Assembly (NCBI GenBank): GCA_030549775.1
Contig: CM060176.1
Span: 101,078,303-101,142,302, forward strand
Direction: 5' to 3'
DNA: 64,000 nt
Source: Tamarix chinensis
Taxonomy: Eukaryota; Streptophyta; Magnoliopsida; Caryophyllales; Tamaricaceae
This document shows positions 1 to 13,275 of the stretch, one piece after another. The position numbers and the translations under genes were made by a program. A model generated the notes under the pieces. The model made no database searches. It worked only from the letters and a program-made list of their open reading frames with translations, and was not told the DNA's origin. How positions within the stretch are numbered: position 1 is the first letter of the stretch; every line of letters begins with the position of its first letter.

Positions 1-401
1 CCTTTATCATTTTTTTTGAGTTAATTTTATTAGTTGTTTGCTGGATAAAAGTCATCACAGTCATGTTGAAAGGGCCGCCACCGACGAATTACATCTTTTA
101 ACAAGAATAATTCCGCAGATCTAAATTTAAAAACTAAATCTAAATATAAATTTATCTAAAAACATGTGTATTAGTGGATTAATTTTATTTTTTATTGATG
201 ATTAGATAATATGAACTAAAAACACTATTAAATGAAAGAAAATTATGGTACAAAAAAGTATAAAAAGTTAATATAATAATAATAATAATAATGATAATGC
301 TAATAATAAATTTATAATATTATTTTTTGCAAAAAACTTATTTGATTTGATATTGTTTATAGTTGGTATTAGTTAATTATCAATAAAAATGAAATTAATG
401 C

Positions 402-491
<90 letters not shown>

Positions 492-748
492 CTTTTAAAT
501 ATATTTGTTTTTTGCATTTGGATCAATAGCATTACTCCTTCAACAATAAGCACCTATAATATAGGCATGGTACTATTTTATTTTCTGTACTATTTATTAC
601 TCTTATATTCGTCAGAATTATCCATATTTTATCTTATATGTCTATAAAAAAATATAAATATCATAAAAATACTCATATTTTTCAATAATATACACTTCTT
701 TCAAATTATAAATACACACCTTATATACTATAAATATACATCTTAATA

Positions 749-782
<34 letters not shown>
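1..782. other. AT-rich DNA with (TA)n microsatellites, no gene seen
   Basis: Very AT-rich sequence with no credible exon or domain. It contains a pure (TA)n run at about 404-490 and a shorter one at about 752-780. Short homopolymers and ATT/AAT triplet runs (about 272-292) are also present. Confidence 0.7.
404..490. repeat. (TA)n microsatellite
   Basis: An uninterrupted TA dinucleotide run of about 85 bp. Runs like this are prone to length error in assembly and to slippage. Confidence 0.95.
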
Positions 783-785
<3 letters not shown>

Positions 786-982
786 GAATGTCCCATACAA
801 ACCTTTTATAATATATATATGTAGGAACCAATTTTAACCATCAGATTAATATTTGATCAATGGTCAAGATTTAGTAAATAGCTAACCTAAATTTATTTTA
901 ATATCAACCCTTACATCTTCTAGATCTAACGGTGATTAATGGTTCCTACGTTTGTATTTTAAATAATAGTTTGTACCAGAGC
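783..982. mobile_element. MITE-like element with imperfect inverted ends
   Basis: The left part (ACAAAC near 796, then GTAGGAACCA near 821, then AACCATCAGAT) reappears inverted on the right (GGTTCCTACGTTTGT near 940-956, then TTTGTACC near 971). This gives arms of roughly 50 bp around an AT-rich core. There is no coding capacity. A target-site duplication is not clear because both flanks are TA-repeat DNA, so the element type is left open. Confidence 0.45.
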
Positions 983-1598
983 TTATATATATATATATAT
1001 TACATAATATATATAAATACACATCTAACATAACGAATATATATAAATATGCATCTTTCATAATATATATATATATATATATATATAAATGCATATCTTA
1101 AAAATACACATCTTCTAGATTATATATAAATATATATGTATTAAAGAATATAGATAAATAAACATTTTAAAGAATATAAATACACATCCTAAAAAGATAC
1201 ACATTTTATAATAAGAATACAATTTTAAATGCGTGAATTCTCTAAAAATAATAATACACATTTTTATAAAATCAATTATAAACAAATTTATTTAATATGT
1301 TTTCTCTTTATTATATGTGTAGTCTTATAAAAGAAACTTATAATAAATCTATTGGGAGTGGTTGCATATAAAATAAAACATGTCCATATATACCTAGTAA
1401 GGTTTATTTACTTATACCATGCACACACTCACTATTGACAATCATGTTAGGTAAAATTAAAAAAAAGTATTGTCAAGATATATACATGGTATTTAAAAGT
1501 AGAGAAAAATAAAGAAGATACTGAAACCATTTTTTTTTTGCAAAAAAAAAAAAAGAGTATGAATTATTCAAATACATTATATTAAGGAGTGTTTGGTA
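983..1598. other. AT-rich intergenic DNA, no gene seen
   Basis: Irregular repeats of the type AATATATATAAATACACATCTT recur between about 640 and 1230. This is a degenerate AT-rich satellite-like texture. (AT)n runs occur at about 984-1000 and 1066-1086. No exon or known element was recognised. Confidence 0.55.
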
Positions 1599-1599
1599 A

Positions 1600-2640
1600 A
1601 AATCATGCCCAAGGCGTCATGGCATATAATATAATCTAGCCCTTGTGTTGGGGACATGAAAGCCTATGCAAACCCAAGGAAAAATTTAGTACCATATCAG
1701 CAAGTCTATGTGCATATCTATTTGCTTCTTGATATAAGAAGCAAAACTCAAACTTAGTCTCATCTACCATGATCCTTCTACAATCCCTCACCAGCCCTAC
1801 ATTGTTGTCTGTATCTTAATTTGAGTTAATAAGCTCCACTTTTTTATTTATTTTTTATTTTTATTTTTTATCTTTGAATCAATCTCTAGGATTACCCTTC
1901 ACAACCCCATTTCCATAGCAAGTAGAAGGCCTTGTCTAATAGCCCTGTGTTTTGTTGCTTGGGTTGAAGTTATCTCCACTTTTACAAGAAAGCCATGAAA
2001 CAAAAGGCCTCTATAGTCTTTGATAATTCCTCCAACACTAGCGAGGCACATACTCCATACCCTACATCCATTTACATTCATTTTAAACATACTTTGTGGT
2101 GGAGTTAGTCAATTGACATGTAGTGTTTGCCTCTTATTTGTATTGGCTAGATCATCAAATTTTAACCATGCATCTAAATAACTCCTTTGCTTGCAAGATA
2201 ATGAAAAATACTCCATTTTCTTGTCTCAACCTTCTATGAAAGACTTCTCCACAATGACATTTCCATAGTCACCAACATTCAACAAAAAGAACTAAGTTAT
2301 AGGGTAAATCAAAACAAATATGTGTGCTTAGCTGCAAGTTAGCCTCAAGCAAAGAATGAACGTCATCATAAAAGAATAAAGCTTGAAGCTGGAGCATCAA
2401 GGGGAAAGTTATAGCCACAAAGCTATTGTATGCTAGTACTCACAGAGTAAAATAGCCATGTTCTCATCATATGTACCGCACAACGGACAAAGAGTGTTGG
2501 ATGTAAAGCCACATCGAACCTGATAAACATTCATGGGAAGATGATCGCAAGCCAAATTACATAGAAATTGGCAGACTCTCTCTATTACATCAACTTCACA
2601 CTAGACTCCAAGTGAATTGAATGCCTTCAATATTCCTATG
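1600..2640 (-). mobile_element. LINE 3' remnant: zf-RVT and RNase H (RVT_3) domains
   Basis: Minus-strand translation shows two C-terminal domains of plant LINE ORF2, in the expected order. Around 2620-2450 lies a zinc-binding zf-RVT segment with a CPLCG motif, normally found before the RNase H domain. Around 2090-1700 lies an RNase H-like segment with VGGIIKDYRG, then RQGLLLAMEMGL, then a LEIDSK-like motif and a YQEANRYAHRLA-like motif. The longest open stretch is 63 codons (2090-1899). Stops and frameshifts break the rest, so it is dead. Nothing upstream (endonuclease or reverse transcriptase) is present, consistent with 5' truncation, which is usual for LINEs. Confidence 0.7.
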
Positions 2641-2644
2641 CATC

Positions 2645-3075
2645 TTAAGCTCATAAGTTGAAGTAGTTGAGTAGTCTTTATTGGTTTATTATCTAATACT
2701 GGGCTTATATGTGAATGATATGAATTACGGGTTGTCATATAAGTTAATCCCATATAAAAATGATCATATTTAAATATAAGTTATTTGGACTTAATGTATC
2801 TAATTAGATGTGGAGCCATATGTGTAGAGACTTTGGGTATTCTAGGTTGTTGATGGATCAAACTAGGATAACTCGATAGATAATATATCGGTTGCTTATA
2901 TATATGCTTGTGGTGCTTAGGTCACATTCACTTTGTCCTATTTGAAATTCATAAGCCAATATAGAAAGGTGAGTGTGTACCTGTACTAGAAGATAATATT
3001 ACCGTCCGTACGAATGTTCTTCCAAATCCAATGGTATCTGATTATCTCAACGGTATGGATCCAAGTATGCTTTCA
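2645..3075 (+). mobile_element. Copia-type LTR-like remnant with PBS-like motif
   Basis: The sequence at 3032-3043 reads TGGTATCTGATT. This resembles the primer-binding site complementary to initiator methionine tRNA (TGGTATCAGAGC) that follows the 5' LTR of many copia elements. The preceding 350 bp are AT-rich and gene-free and could be the LTR. No second LTR and no coding region in this orientation was found, so the call rests mainly on the PBS match. Confidence 0.35.
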
Positions 3076-3165
3076 TATTATTTATGTCTATTAATTTTGA
3101 TGAATTGGCATATAATATTGTTGAATCTTAGTTAATTTATTATTAGGCTCTTGTCAAATCAACTA

Positions 3166-3830
3166 GGTCACTCTCGATCCTCAGGCCAAGTCTAGGCTCA
3201 ACTCTCAGCCCCACCCAATGCCTCGTAAGTGTCGTAGACATCAAAGATATCATCTCCTACCTACACAAACTTAGGTGGGCCATCTACTCATGGGAATGAG
3301 AAAAAACCATGAAACAGGTGGTTAGTACGCTATGTATTGGGTAAGGTAACCATGCAGCTAAGGCCAAACATATAAAACATATAACACAAGCATGATCATA
3401 TAGACAACATACAACAGTATAGATAATGAAGGCTGGGCTATGGTCCAGATAAACTTCTTCTTTAGATCACTATTAAATATAATCATTTCACACCATATTC
3501 TTTATCAATCCATGCGAATTTAGGAACCCCACTATTATAGCCTATGGATCGGAAACGTACATGGTAGAACGCTCCTGACCACTATTTTCGCCCATGGATC
3601 GGTCTCCAGGACAAAGTGCTCCTGACCACTATTATGTTGATGGATCGGTCTAGCCCTGACTCTCATGGTGTTCCATTGTAATTACATAGTATCTTTCCTA
3701 TGATTTATTTTAACTCAGGGTTTGTTTTTTTGAGCTCGGGATCCCCCACTATTATATCTGGTGGATAAAAAATATACAGGACAGAACGCTCCTGACCACT
3801 ATTATATGCCGGTGAGTTTCCTGACCATCT
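3166..3830 (+). repeat. Fragment of long LTR-like family L (copy D)
   Basis: This stretch matches the 5' third of the complete copies at 12,265 and 39,893. It starts with the CTCTCAGCCCCACCCAATGC block and the GTACGCTA..GTAAGGTAAC block, then several units of the family minisatellite (CCACTATTAT, then a GGTGGA-like motif). It stops abruptly at about 3,830, where the copia gag-protease remnant begins. Both ends are truncated and there is no coding region. Confidence 0.75.
3520..3828 (+). repeat. Minisatellite array of family L, diverged
   Basis: Units of roughly 45-55 bp built around CCACTATTAT followed by a GGTGGATCGG-like block and a GCTCCTGACC-like block. Four to five units are visible. 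They are more diverged than those at 12,930 and 40,628. Confidence 0.7.
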
Positions 3831-3835
3831 TGACC

Positions 3836-5044
3836 ATTCAACCCTATTAAGCAAGCTACCTGAAATAAGGTTCCTATGCAGAGAGGGCACATACAAATCC
3901 TCACTCAAAGATAAAGATTTTCTAAAAGTGAGTTTCAGAAGAACCTTTCCTTTACCTAAAACTCCAATCATGATAGAGTTTCCCATGAAGACATGTTCTA
4001 CATCAATAACATTCTTGAACTAGCGAAAGAGGTCTCGGTTGGCACACAAATTTTTGGAAGCCCCTATGTCTAAAACCTAGTATGTTCTATTGTCAACCAG
4101 ATTTTCTTCCACTACTACATCAACTATAATCTCCTCGGTCTCAATAACATTGGCCTGTGCAGTAGTCTGCTTAGTTTGGTTTTTGTTTTGTTGACCCTGC
4201 CTCTTATAGCATTTATGTACCTTGTGTCCCATCTTCCCACAAACATAGTAGGTTAGCTTCTTTTTATGAATCATGTAGTCCTTCTTGAAATTTGGTTGAT
4301 TCTTCTGTTGACCATACCCTTAAGCTTGTCTTTAACATTAGTAGACTCTACTATATTTGCAGTGATTGACCCAGAAGTATAAGAGATGTGGTTTCCCTTT
4401 AGACAATTTACCTCTTTTGCCCTCATATGAATGATTAGCTCTGGCCGTGTCAAATCCCTTATCTTATGTTTCAGATGGTTCCTAAAGTCACTCTAAGATG
4501 GTGGAAATTTCTCCATCATCATGTTAGCCTAGAATGTCTCACATATTTTCATTCCTTCGCTTAGGACTTCAACAACCAATAGCTAATAATCATAGACTTG
4601 ATCCATCACCGACTTATCATCAACCATCTAGAAATTCATCATATTTCCTACATCATACTTCTTTCTTCCAACTTCATCCAAACCATACTTGTTCTTCAGA
4701 GTATTCTAATTTTTCATCGATGACTCAATGCTGAAAAACATGTCAAACAACTTGTTGTCCATATATGGCAGAAGATGACCATGGACAGTCTTGTTGTCCC
4801 TTTCATATATTTCCTTGGAGGCATCATTAGCTCTCTTAGCTACAACTAGAGCGGTTGTGGCAATTAGAGTAGCAAGTGTAGTGTCAGTCCCCTTTTAAGT
4901 ATGTGGATCACACATTAACACATAATCAGCGTCAAGAGCCTCAAACAAAATCAGCATCCTAAGAGACCACCTACAGTAATTATTACTGTCCAACGACTCA
5001 ACCTTCAATATATTTGGGATCACCCTTGGGATAGTAGTAGCCAT
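3836..5044 (-). pseudogene. Ty1/copia gag-protease remnant
   Basis: Reading the minus strand from an ATG at 5044, a gag-like protein opens with MATTIPRVIPNI and a typical copia gag N-terminus (YCRWSLRML). A zinc knuckle follows at about 4250-4200 (YVCGKMGHKVHKCYK, with the expected first Cys replaced by Tyr). Next comes an aspartic protease start with LDIGASKNLCANRDLF near 4080-4040, where the usual DTGAS or DSGAS reads DIGAS. The fragment ends near 3836 after a VPSLHRNLISGSLL segment. Several stops and frameshifts interrupt it, and integrase, reverse transcriptase and the 3' LTR are missing. It is a dead, 3'-truncated element. Confidence 0.75.
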
Positions 5045-6418
5045 ATTCATCAAATTGATAAGAATACTGCAATTAGTAGATTAAGCACAACACTAATTAA
5101 ACACTTTGGTGTGCTTGAGATACACAAAGTGAAACAAAACAACTCAAAACTATTGAAGGATGAACCAAAATAGAATACCATATTTAATAACGGTAGCAAA
5201 ACCTAACCTAGCAAGGCCACCAATTTAATCCCGAGACAAAAAAAAATGCCAAACACAAAATAACTATACCTGTAATAATCAAACCTCAATCGATATTAAA
5301 CTTGATGTAAGTAACAAAACACTAGTAAAAGTGTTACGTATATCCAAGTAATTTTCACTTCAGATTGTTGGTAACATTAGAATTATACACAACAAAATGA
5401 TCAAACGAACAAAAAATAATAAACGATACTTATCAAATTCGAATATTGTGTTGTGATAGAGATATACTACCCTAAAGTGAAAATTAGCCACATTTCGGTG
5501 CATATCCCTTCTTAGCCACTTCACTCCCAAGGGTAACACAATGCCTCCAATCCTTTGTACTCATGATAGGAAGAATGGAGCTACAGATTCAATGCCTAGA
5601 TTTTTGTGAAAAACAAAAAGGAAAAAATGCTCAAAAAAACTAAACCTGTTCGGTCTTTTTTTGAGGATGAAGACTGTTACAATAGAGAAAAAATAATGAA
5701 AGAGTGGAATGTCTTCCACTCCTTACACAATGGAAAAAACGTTCAACGGCACAAAAATTGCAACCATAGAAGACCAAGTTAAAAACTGTTTAATATTTCA
5801 ACAAAAAACAAAAGTTGGGCTTGTCTAGATTTATGACCCACACACAACTCGACCCAAACTAGATGGGCAGTGTCGTGTGTGTGCGTATGGTATACAATCC
5901 ATCCCGTTAGCCATACAAGACAATCAAAACTTTTAATTCAAATATGTCAATGGGTAAGGAGATATAAAAATTGGTTAACATTAATGTTGTTCACCAATGT
6001 TGGACATAAAAACTTAACAAACAGCAGCTACACTAAATAACTTGATGTTCAATCATTGCCCAACATAGGTTACTCAAAATTTTAAAATATCTTTCTAACA
6101 AGTATTTTTGGAGCGCGTAGTTAGTTGTAATAGCTTGGTTGTTTGTATTGTTTTTATTATTATTATTATTATTTTTTTTTTATCTTGAAGCCATATATAT
6201 TGATAATAAATATGTGTTGGATGATATATATTATTAAATATAATATTTTTCTAACTTTATTAAATTCATAAACATTAATTCAAATATTGAAAAATAACTT
6301 TATAATTAATTGTATATACTTAAGGTTCGATTAATCCGACAAGCTTCAAGGTGACTATTCTATATGTTTAGAATATCAAAGGCTTTGTATTTGAATTAAG
6401 TATTCTTTAATTAGTCTT
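5045..6418. other. Probable copia 5' leader/LTR remnant, then unassigned DNA
   Basis: This lies immediately upstream (minus-strand sense) of the copia gag and probably includes its leader and 5' LTR. I could not fix LTR ends or a convincing primer-binding site. No host exon was seen. A T/ATT-rich run lies at 6147-6182. Confidence 0.35.
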
Positions 6419-8407
6419 TTAGTTTGAACATAGACAAAGTAGTAAACCACGTTCGCCCCCATCCCTCCGCATGAAATGGAAAGATAGGTGAGGCGAGGTT
6501 GTGTTGTTGGAAGGGAAGAATATTACATTACAGCTGCGAACACGAAGGTGGGAAGGTTCGTATGCCGTGATGGTCGGTCGATCTGATGGATACCTGCTCA
6601 CAGACCACGTCATTACGAACGTTAACTATATTCACCTTCGACTTTTGGCAAGCTCGCAATTCGTCGAGTGCAAATCGAGGATTCTCAAAATTCGTCGGAT
6701 CAAAATTGACGCAGCCAGCCATCAATTTGGTAGTAGTTTCATTGTCTACTTCTTAGGTGTTTTCTCTGACGCCAGTCAAAAATCAATACTACTACGTCCT
6801 CCCACAACTGTCATCGCCTCTGATTATTTGTGGTCAAGTGGAAGAAATTTTGACCATTATTATTATTATTATGACTCCATACTACTCACATTATAAACAA
6901 TGCAAGCAAACGTTTTTACGTATTAGAAAAATAAAGAGACAAAAATAAGAGGAAAATTACTACTATTTGAATTTTTTTAAATGACAATATTTTTTATACT
7001 AAATATTAGGCCTAAAGTGAGAATCTTTTGAATAGAGAGGAAATGTTAAAAATTATAACAAGATAATTTTATAAAAATAAATTCTTTAACACAAAATAAA
7101 CAAAGGTATTTTTTCCCTTTCTTAAATCAATATATTATAAAAATAAATTCTTTAACAAAAACTAAACAAAGGTATTTTTTTCCCTTTCTTAAATCAATAT
7201 ACATTAGGAATTTAATAGTCAAGTTTTTTAACCTTGATATCAAAAGTCAATATTGGACAACAAAATTGGGATGGAGAGAGTATAGTTTATGAATCTGTAC
7301 AAGCCACGGATATCTTGAAGTAATATATAACTTTAAATCTTTAAGTCTACTGATATATATTTCATAGTTAATTAGTTACCACCTTTTAAGTGGAGGTAAT
7401 TGATTTTGTTAGAAAATGAAATGTATTTAGAAACCTAACTATCTTCTTAATTGTGTAATAACGAAAGAAATTTCTAAAATATTTTTTTTGTTGAAAAATA
7501 CAAAAATGCTAAAGACAGCCCTAAAGGTTATGGTTAAGAAATTTGATAATAGAAATAACATTTAATAATACCAAACAATTTGTGTTTTTGTCATGTATTT
7601 CAAAATTAATCCTACTTTACGTGCATATCCATAGCCCCAAATATCATTAAATGTATCTATTTAAAGTTCTCATAATTTACTTTTATCTTAATTAGTAAAT
7701 TAACTCCACATATTCATGTTATCTATCTTCCCAATCAGTACTCAATTATTAACTTCATTAAAAACTATCCTAACCTATTCCTACTATCGTAGTTGTTTAA
7801 TAATGATAAAAAAATATAATAATATATATTTGTCTAAATTACTTAGCCATTTTATTTATTTGTCATAACTCACCTTTTTTCTAAGATTATAAAAACATAT
7901 ATTTTCTCACCTTCTTTTTACCATATTATTTCCTTTTATTGATCCCAATATAAATTAAGAAATAATAACATCAATATTATTACTCTTTCTTTTCTAAAGT
8001 GTGGTATATAAAAAATATTATTATGCACATGCATTTTGATATTACTATTTTATTTTAATATATGATCATAAAAAATGGGGTTACATTCTACAAAAATATT
8101 CATACAATGCACGGTATCATAAATAAGTTGTATTATAATTTCACGAGAACTAATATTCCAATGTAATTTAAACCTTAAGGAAAAAGAATAATTCTCATAA
8201 AGGTAAATTTAAAAAAATTATGACATTATTTTTTATATAATTGATATGGACTTCATTTTGAAGGCGATGGTTGTTTTCAAATTAATTTTATATTAACACT
8301 TACTAATGGAGGTAACTAATTTTAATTTAGAAATGAAAAGTACATAAAGAACTAATTAATATTATACTATCTTTCAACGACACTTTGCTTGCCCTTTAGC
8401 CTAGAGT
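6419..8407. other. AT-rich intergenic DNA, no gene supported
   Basis: A 131-codon open frame at 6501-6896 has no recognisable domain and is overlapped by frames on both strands. It is not called a gene. Everything from about 6,950 to 8,400 is AT-rich without exon signals. Confidence 0.5.
7065..7200. repeat. Tandem duplication, about 68-bp unit, two copies
   Basis: The segment with ATAAAAATAAATTCTTTAAC, a short ACAAAGG block and CCCTTTCTTAAATCAATATA occurs twice in a row with very few changes. This indicates recent local slippage or unequal exchange. Confidence 0.85.
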
Positions 8408-9046
8408 GGACAATTAATCTTGAGAGAGTGGCTAAATTTTAGCCTATTGTGTATTGTACCTTTCTATACAAAACCCTCACAAAGGTGTTAACTAAAAGAT
8501 TGCAATAATTCATTCCTCATATTATTGATCCTTCCTTGCTAGTCAGCTTTCATCAAAGGTGAATCTATTGGGGAGAACATTCCACTGGCTCAAGACTTGC
8601 TTCATTTTTATAAGCACAAGCATATTTCCCCGCACATTATGATGAAAATTGATCTAAAAAATGCATACAACTCACTTAGCTGGGACTTCCTATAGCAAGT
8701 CCTCACCCACTTTGTTAAACTTGTCATGTCTTCTATCTTAAATGCCACATACTCTATCTCTTTGAATGGAGAAAACCTTCACACTTTTTGTGGTTGAAGA
8801 GGCCTTGGACAAAGAGAAACAATGTCGCTTTACTTGTTTGTAATTTCCAATGAATACTCTATTAGGATGTGCAAAAAATTTGTAATTCAATCAAATTTTT
8901 AGAGGGCATCCCCAATGCAAAAAAAAAAAAAAACTAGCCATTGTGAACCTTTCTTTTGTTGGGCTAACTAAATATTGCCTAGATGCATAATGAATACTCT
9001 ATAAAGTTTTGGCCAAGATTTCATTTTACAAGGAATGAATGATTTG
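8408..9046 (+). mobile_element. LINE reverse-transcriptase fragment (first copy)
   Basis: Plus-strand translation gives reverse-transcriptase block A (KIDLKNAYNSLSWDFL at about 8,646-8,695) and a block resembling RGLGQGEP..YLFVIS (about 8,800-8,850). These are characteristic of plant LINE RT. In-frame stops occur. The same fragment, about 640 bp, recurs at 24,519-25,215. Both copies are followed by the end of a family-L element, so the pair shares a junction and was probably duplicated as one unit. Confidence 0.7.
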
Positions 9047-9177
9047 TGTAATGCCCAAACTTTATCTGATATTAATTCTAAGTAATTAATATATTATCCA
9101 AATTCTAATCTTTAAAAATTAATATTTTTTACCTTAACCTAATTCCTTAATCCTAAATCTTAATCTAATCAAAATCT

Positions 9178-11236
9178 TTATTCTGGGTTATTAATATATT
9201 TTTTAACCCAAATTTAACATTGGTTGGTTGATAATTAATTTGTCATAATATTTTAACCTAATCTATTTATCCCTAATTCTAATTCTAAACTGAAACTCAA
9301 TTTGTTTTTCCTTCTTCCTTTTCCCTTTTTCTTCTTCTCCTTTTTTTCTTTTCAATTTTCTTTCCCTTCTCCCCAAATTCTTTTTCCCTCCTTCATTTTT
9401 GGCTTGTGTGAATCACTTCTTTCCCCCGACTATATCCCATTTGCCATAGTTCATTGACCTAGACCATACCCTTATTATCACCCATCAACTCCCATGTCTT
9501 ACGTTCATAGGTTTGGTTGAAAATCTTACATGATCTTTAAAATTCCCCTCTCCCTCTATGTGTTCATGTATGTATGTGTGTGTGCATGTACCTATAGAAT
9601 TATCTCATTTAACACCCTCACCACTTCTTTCCACATCCATTTCTATCATTGAATAGTAGCCACCGAGAATTCCTCTTATTTCTTTCCTTTCCTCGCTGTC
9701 ACCAAAAATGCCACAACAAACTAACAAAGACACTCTCCACCGCTCCTTCCTCCTGAGTACCAACCATTTGCATCGTTTCTCAACAAATAGCACCAGCCAT
9801 CATTAGCAAACCACCCTCCCTAGCATCATCTTCCAGCATCAAAGCCTCCCCATTTTCTTCACCACCCACCATATTTGACCCTTTCTTCTATTCCCCCCTT
9901 ATGTCCCGATGGTTATTTCCTTTCCATTCACCCAACCAATGTCCAAAGCCACTGAATACACCCTTAGCACGAGCCAAAACCACCAGTGATTCCCAACCCC
10001 TAAGGCCATTTCCACCATAATCTCCCCCAACCCTTCAACATCACCCACCGAAATAACTACCATACCAATGGCCACTTTCACCATCCCTCACCCACCACAT
10101 GTGGAACTTTTCACCATTCCATACCCACTAGAAATGGTAGCTAGTGACTTTGCCACCCTTTAGCTTTGACACTTGTTAAAGCTCCCCATCCATTTTAGTG
10201 TAAGTGTTCGCTAAAGCTTACATTGTTTTTTTTACTTTATTTATTCCATGATATCTAATTGTGTTTTAAATTATTTCCTTCTGTGTTTTGACAGAGGTTC
10301 CTGAGGAGGCAAGATAAGATATGTACTTAGAGTCCGGTGTCCTTTTCGATAAAGATACAAGTCGTAGTTAGAATTTCGGTGCTAACTGTCATGTATGATT
10401 TTTGTATTATCATGTCATTAAAATTATGTTTTTAATTTTATAACATGATAATGTGGATTATATGGTGGAAAGAGAGTAACAATGAGACAATATGGTCTTA
10501 TATGATAATTCTTATGTTATAAGTCCTAAGTAAATTAGCATGATATATAGTATTGTAATGTGGGTTGATAAATTATAGTAAGTGAAAAATGATTATATTT
10601 AAGATGTACGGTGATGTTATAAATTGATAATTTTGAAATAATGACATCAGACATATATGGTTTTTGTAAGAGAAAGGTGTTTGGCTATCCTTAAGGGTAT
10701 TTTGGTCAATATGAAAATTATGGTATTTTAATGTGTTAGATGGGTTAAAATATGATAATAATATCATGTAAAATATTTGGAGTAATTATGAATGACCGAA
10801 GTTTAAATAAGATTAGAAAATAACATAAATTAGGAATAGTAACCCTATGAGAGAAGTTATTTATTGCATGTATAAAATATTAGAATTAAACCCTGATTTT
10901 TAGATATGTTGTTTGTTAACATTGATATTTTAGGAATTTATATTAAATTTAGTGATTATATGACTCTTTTGGGTAAATATATACCTAACTTAGAAAATTA
11001 GGGTTTTGTAAGGGTTATAAATAGTAACTCTTGATATAGGGTTGTTATCGCATGTGTAAAACATTGGAATTAGACCTTAATTTTTGGGTATGTTGATAAT
11101 AATAATAATATTCGAATAATATTTTCTAAATTAGGTGGTTATGATCAATATTGAAGAAGCTATATATGTAATGTGAATTATGGTTTCTTACCAGGATTAT
11201 GGACCCAATCCTTGAGGATGGCCTTGACATTTTTAT
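9178..11236. repeat. Tandem duplication unit 1 inside family L element
   Basis: The unit begins TTATTCTGGGTTATTAAT and ends CAATCCTTGAGGATGGCCTT. The matching block starts at 11,237 and resumes after the nested insertion, ending near 19,040 with CTAATCCTTGAGGACAGCC. Shared landmarks include the AGAGTCCGGTGTCCTTTTC motif (10,329 and 18,116) and the GGTGTTTGGCTATCCTTAAG motif (10,676 and 18,477). The copies are clearly diverged, so the duplication is old. Confidence 0.7.
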
Positions 11237-12259
11237 TCTAGGTTATTAATATTTATTTAAACTAAAAATAATCTTGGATGGTTGATAATTAATTTATTCT
11301 AATACCATAATCTAAATTATTTTAACCTAATTCTAATTCTAATTAAAAACCTAAACTTAATTTCTTTTTCCTTCTTCCTTCTTCGTTTTTCTCCTTTTCT
11401 TTTCTTTTTTCTTTCCCTTCTATCAACTTCTTTTTACCTTCTTCTCTTTTGGGCATGGGCCACTTATTTCCTCCGATAATATCCCTTCAACCATACTTCA
11501 TTGACCAACACCTTGCCCTCATCATCACCCATCAACCCCTATGTCTTGCGTTCATGAGTTTTGTTAAAAATCTTGCTTGATATACCTCCTGACTTGCATG
11601 TGTATATAGATATACCTGTATGACCGAACATTTACATCATTCCAAATCCCATACTTGCATGTGTATATAGATATACCTCTAGACTTAGCTCATTTAATGC
11701 TCCCAACTACTTCTTTCCTACCCAATTTTTGTTGTCAAATAGTAGCCATGGAGAAGTCCCATTCTTTTTTCCCTTATTCCTTCTTTTCATCGCTAAAAAT
11801 GCCACGAAAAATCAGCAACAACACTCTCCACTACTCCTTCCTCCCTATGACCGAACATTTACATCTTCCAAATCCCATAAAACCAGCCATCATCACCGAA
11901 CCACCCTCCCTAGCATCATTATCCAACATTAAAACCTCCCCATTTCCCTCACCACCCATCACATTTGTGCTTTTCTTCCATTCCTCCCCTTGTGCATCGG
12001 CGCTTATTGTTGTTCCCTTCACCCAAATAAAGGTCAAAGACATCGAATCCACCCCTATCACCAACCAAAATTGATGTAGGAGAAAATGGTCAAGATTTAG
12101 CATTTACTATGTTGGAACCTATTATCCTCTATTTAGAGAGGATCTCCTATAAATTTGAAGACAAACGGATGACTGCATTACTAGTTATGGACGAAACTTG
12201 CAAAATAAGTCACTAGTGACAAAGGCTCTTGCATGGCATGCATGGAGAGCATGAATGTG

Positions 12260-12264
12260 TTACA
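12260..12264. repeat. Target-site duplication TTACA, left
   Basis: TTACA immediately precedes the TG terminus at 12,265. The same five bases follow the CA terminus at 16,879-16,883. Confidence 0.75.
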
Positions 12265-12929
12265 TGTAACACCCCCAAATTTACTACTAAAAAATTTCAT
12301 TTAATTTAAATGTGTTTAGCGGAAACAAACAGATAAAACTGTAAATTCGGGGGCGTTACCGCCACACTTAGTGCCAGATCGATTCACTCCTACCGACCCA
12401 ATACTAAGTGCTCAAGCTAAATAAGAATAACACCAAAAATGAGTCATTAGTAAAGCATAATTTCGAAGGAATCAGAGTGCGAAAGTCAAAGGTTACAATC
12501 CAAATTATAATTTAAAAGTACCAAATGTCAGAGGACACAAAATAACGGAATAAAACAAAGTACGATGATACAGAGAAACAAGACGGGGGATGCTCTCCGG
12601 CCACGTCACTCTCGGCCCCCGAGCTAGGTCCAGACTCAACTCTCAGCCCTGTAAGTAACAAGGACATCGTCCCCTACCTGCAAAACTCAGACGGGTCTTC
12701 TGCTCGTGGGAATGAGCAGCACCCATGAAACGGGTGATCAGTACGCTACGAACTGAGTAAGGTAACAGACGCACTAAGGCCCACATACACAGAGATACAT
12801 GACATAGCAGACATAGCTCGTAAATAATAAACAATAACACAAATAAACAATGCTGGTTACGAATCAGATAACTTTCTCATTATATCTCTGATAATTATAA
12901 TCGATTCACGTCATAGTCTTTATCAATCC

Positions 12930-13275
12930 ATGTGAGTGCGGGAACCCCACTATTATAGCCGGTGGAACGGTCACGAGGGCTATGCCCTGCCACTATTATA
13001 GCCGGTGGACCGGTCACAAGGGTAATATACCCTGCCACTATTATTTGCCGGTAGACCGGTCTGGCCCCGACTCACAAGGTGTTCCACTGTAAATATTAGT
13101 ATTTTTCCCATGTCTTATCACTTTTACATTTGGTTTGTTGAGCACGGAATCCCCCACTATTATAGCTGGTAGAACGGTCACGAGGGCACATGCCCTGCCA
13201 CTATTATTGCCGGTGGAACGATCGCGAGGGTAAAATACCCTGCCACTATTATAACCGGTGGACCGGTTTGGGTCC
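12930..13275 (+). repeat. Family L minisatellite, copy A
   Basis: About six to seven units of 45-55 bp. Each contains CCACTATTATAGCCGGTGGA followed by a CGGTCACGAGGG-like block and a TACCCTG-like block. A 120-bp spacer at about 13,080-13,150 splits the array into two halves, as it does in copy B. Confidence 0.9.

Noticed and set aside
6501..6896. 131-codon plus-strand frame as a gene
   Set aside because: No family resemblance, no splice or promoter support, and competing frames on both strands.
9605..10084. Minus-strand frames of about 60 codons near 9.6-10.1 kb
   Set aside because: Shadow frames of the CT-rich part of family L. The related copy at 25.8 kb shows similar peptides only because the DNA is homologous.
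11655..12074. 139-codon plus-strand frame
   Set aside because: Falls in the CT-rich part of family L. Equivalent positions in the related blocks (9.6-10.1, 17.7-18.0, 25.8-26.2 kb) do not keep the frame.
12930..13275. CRISPR-like pattern of spaced repeats
   Set aside because: Units are contiguous minisatellite repeats with variable, related spacers, in a eukaryotic LTR-like element, and no cas genes are present.
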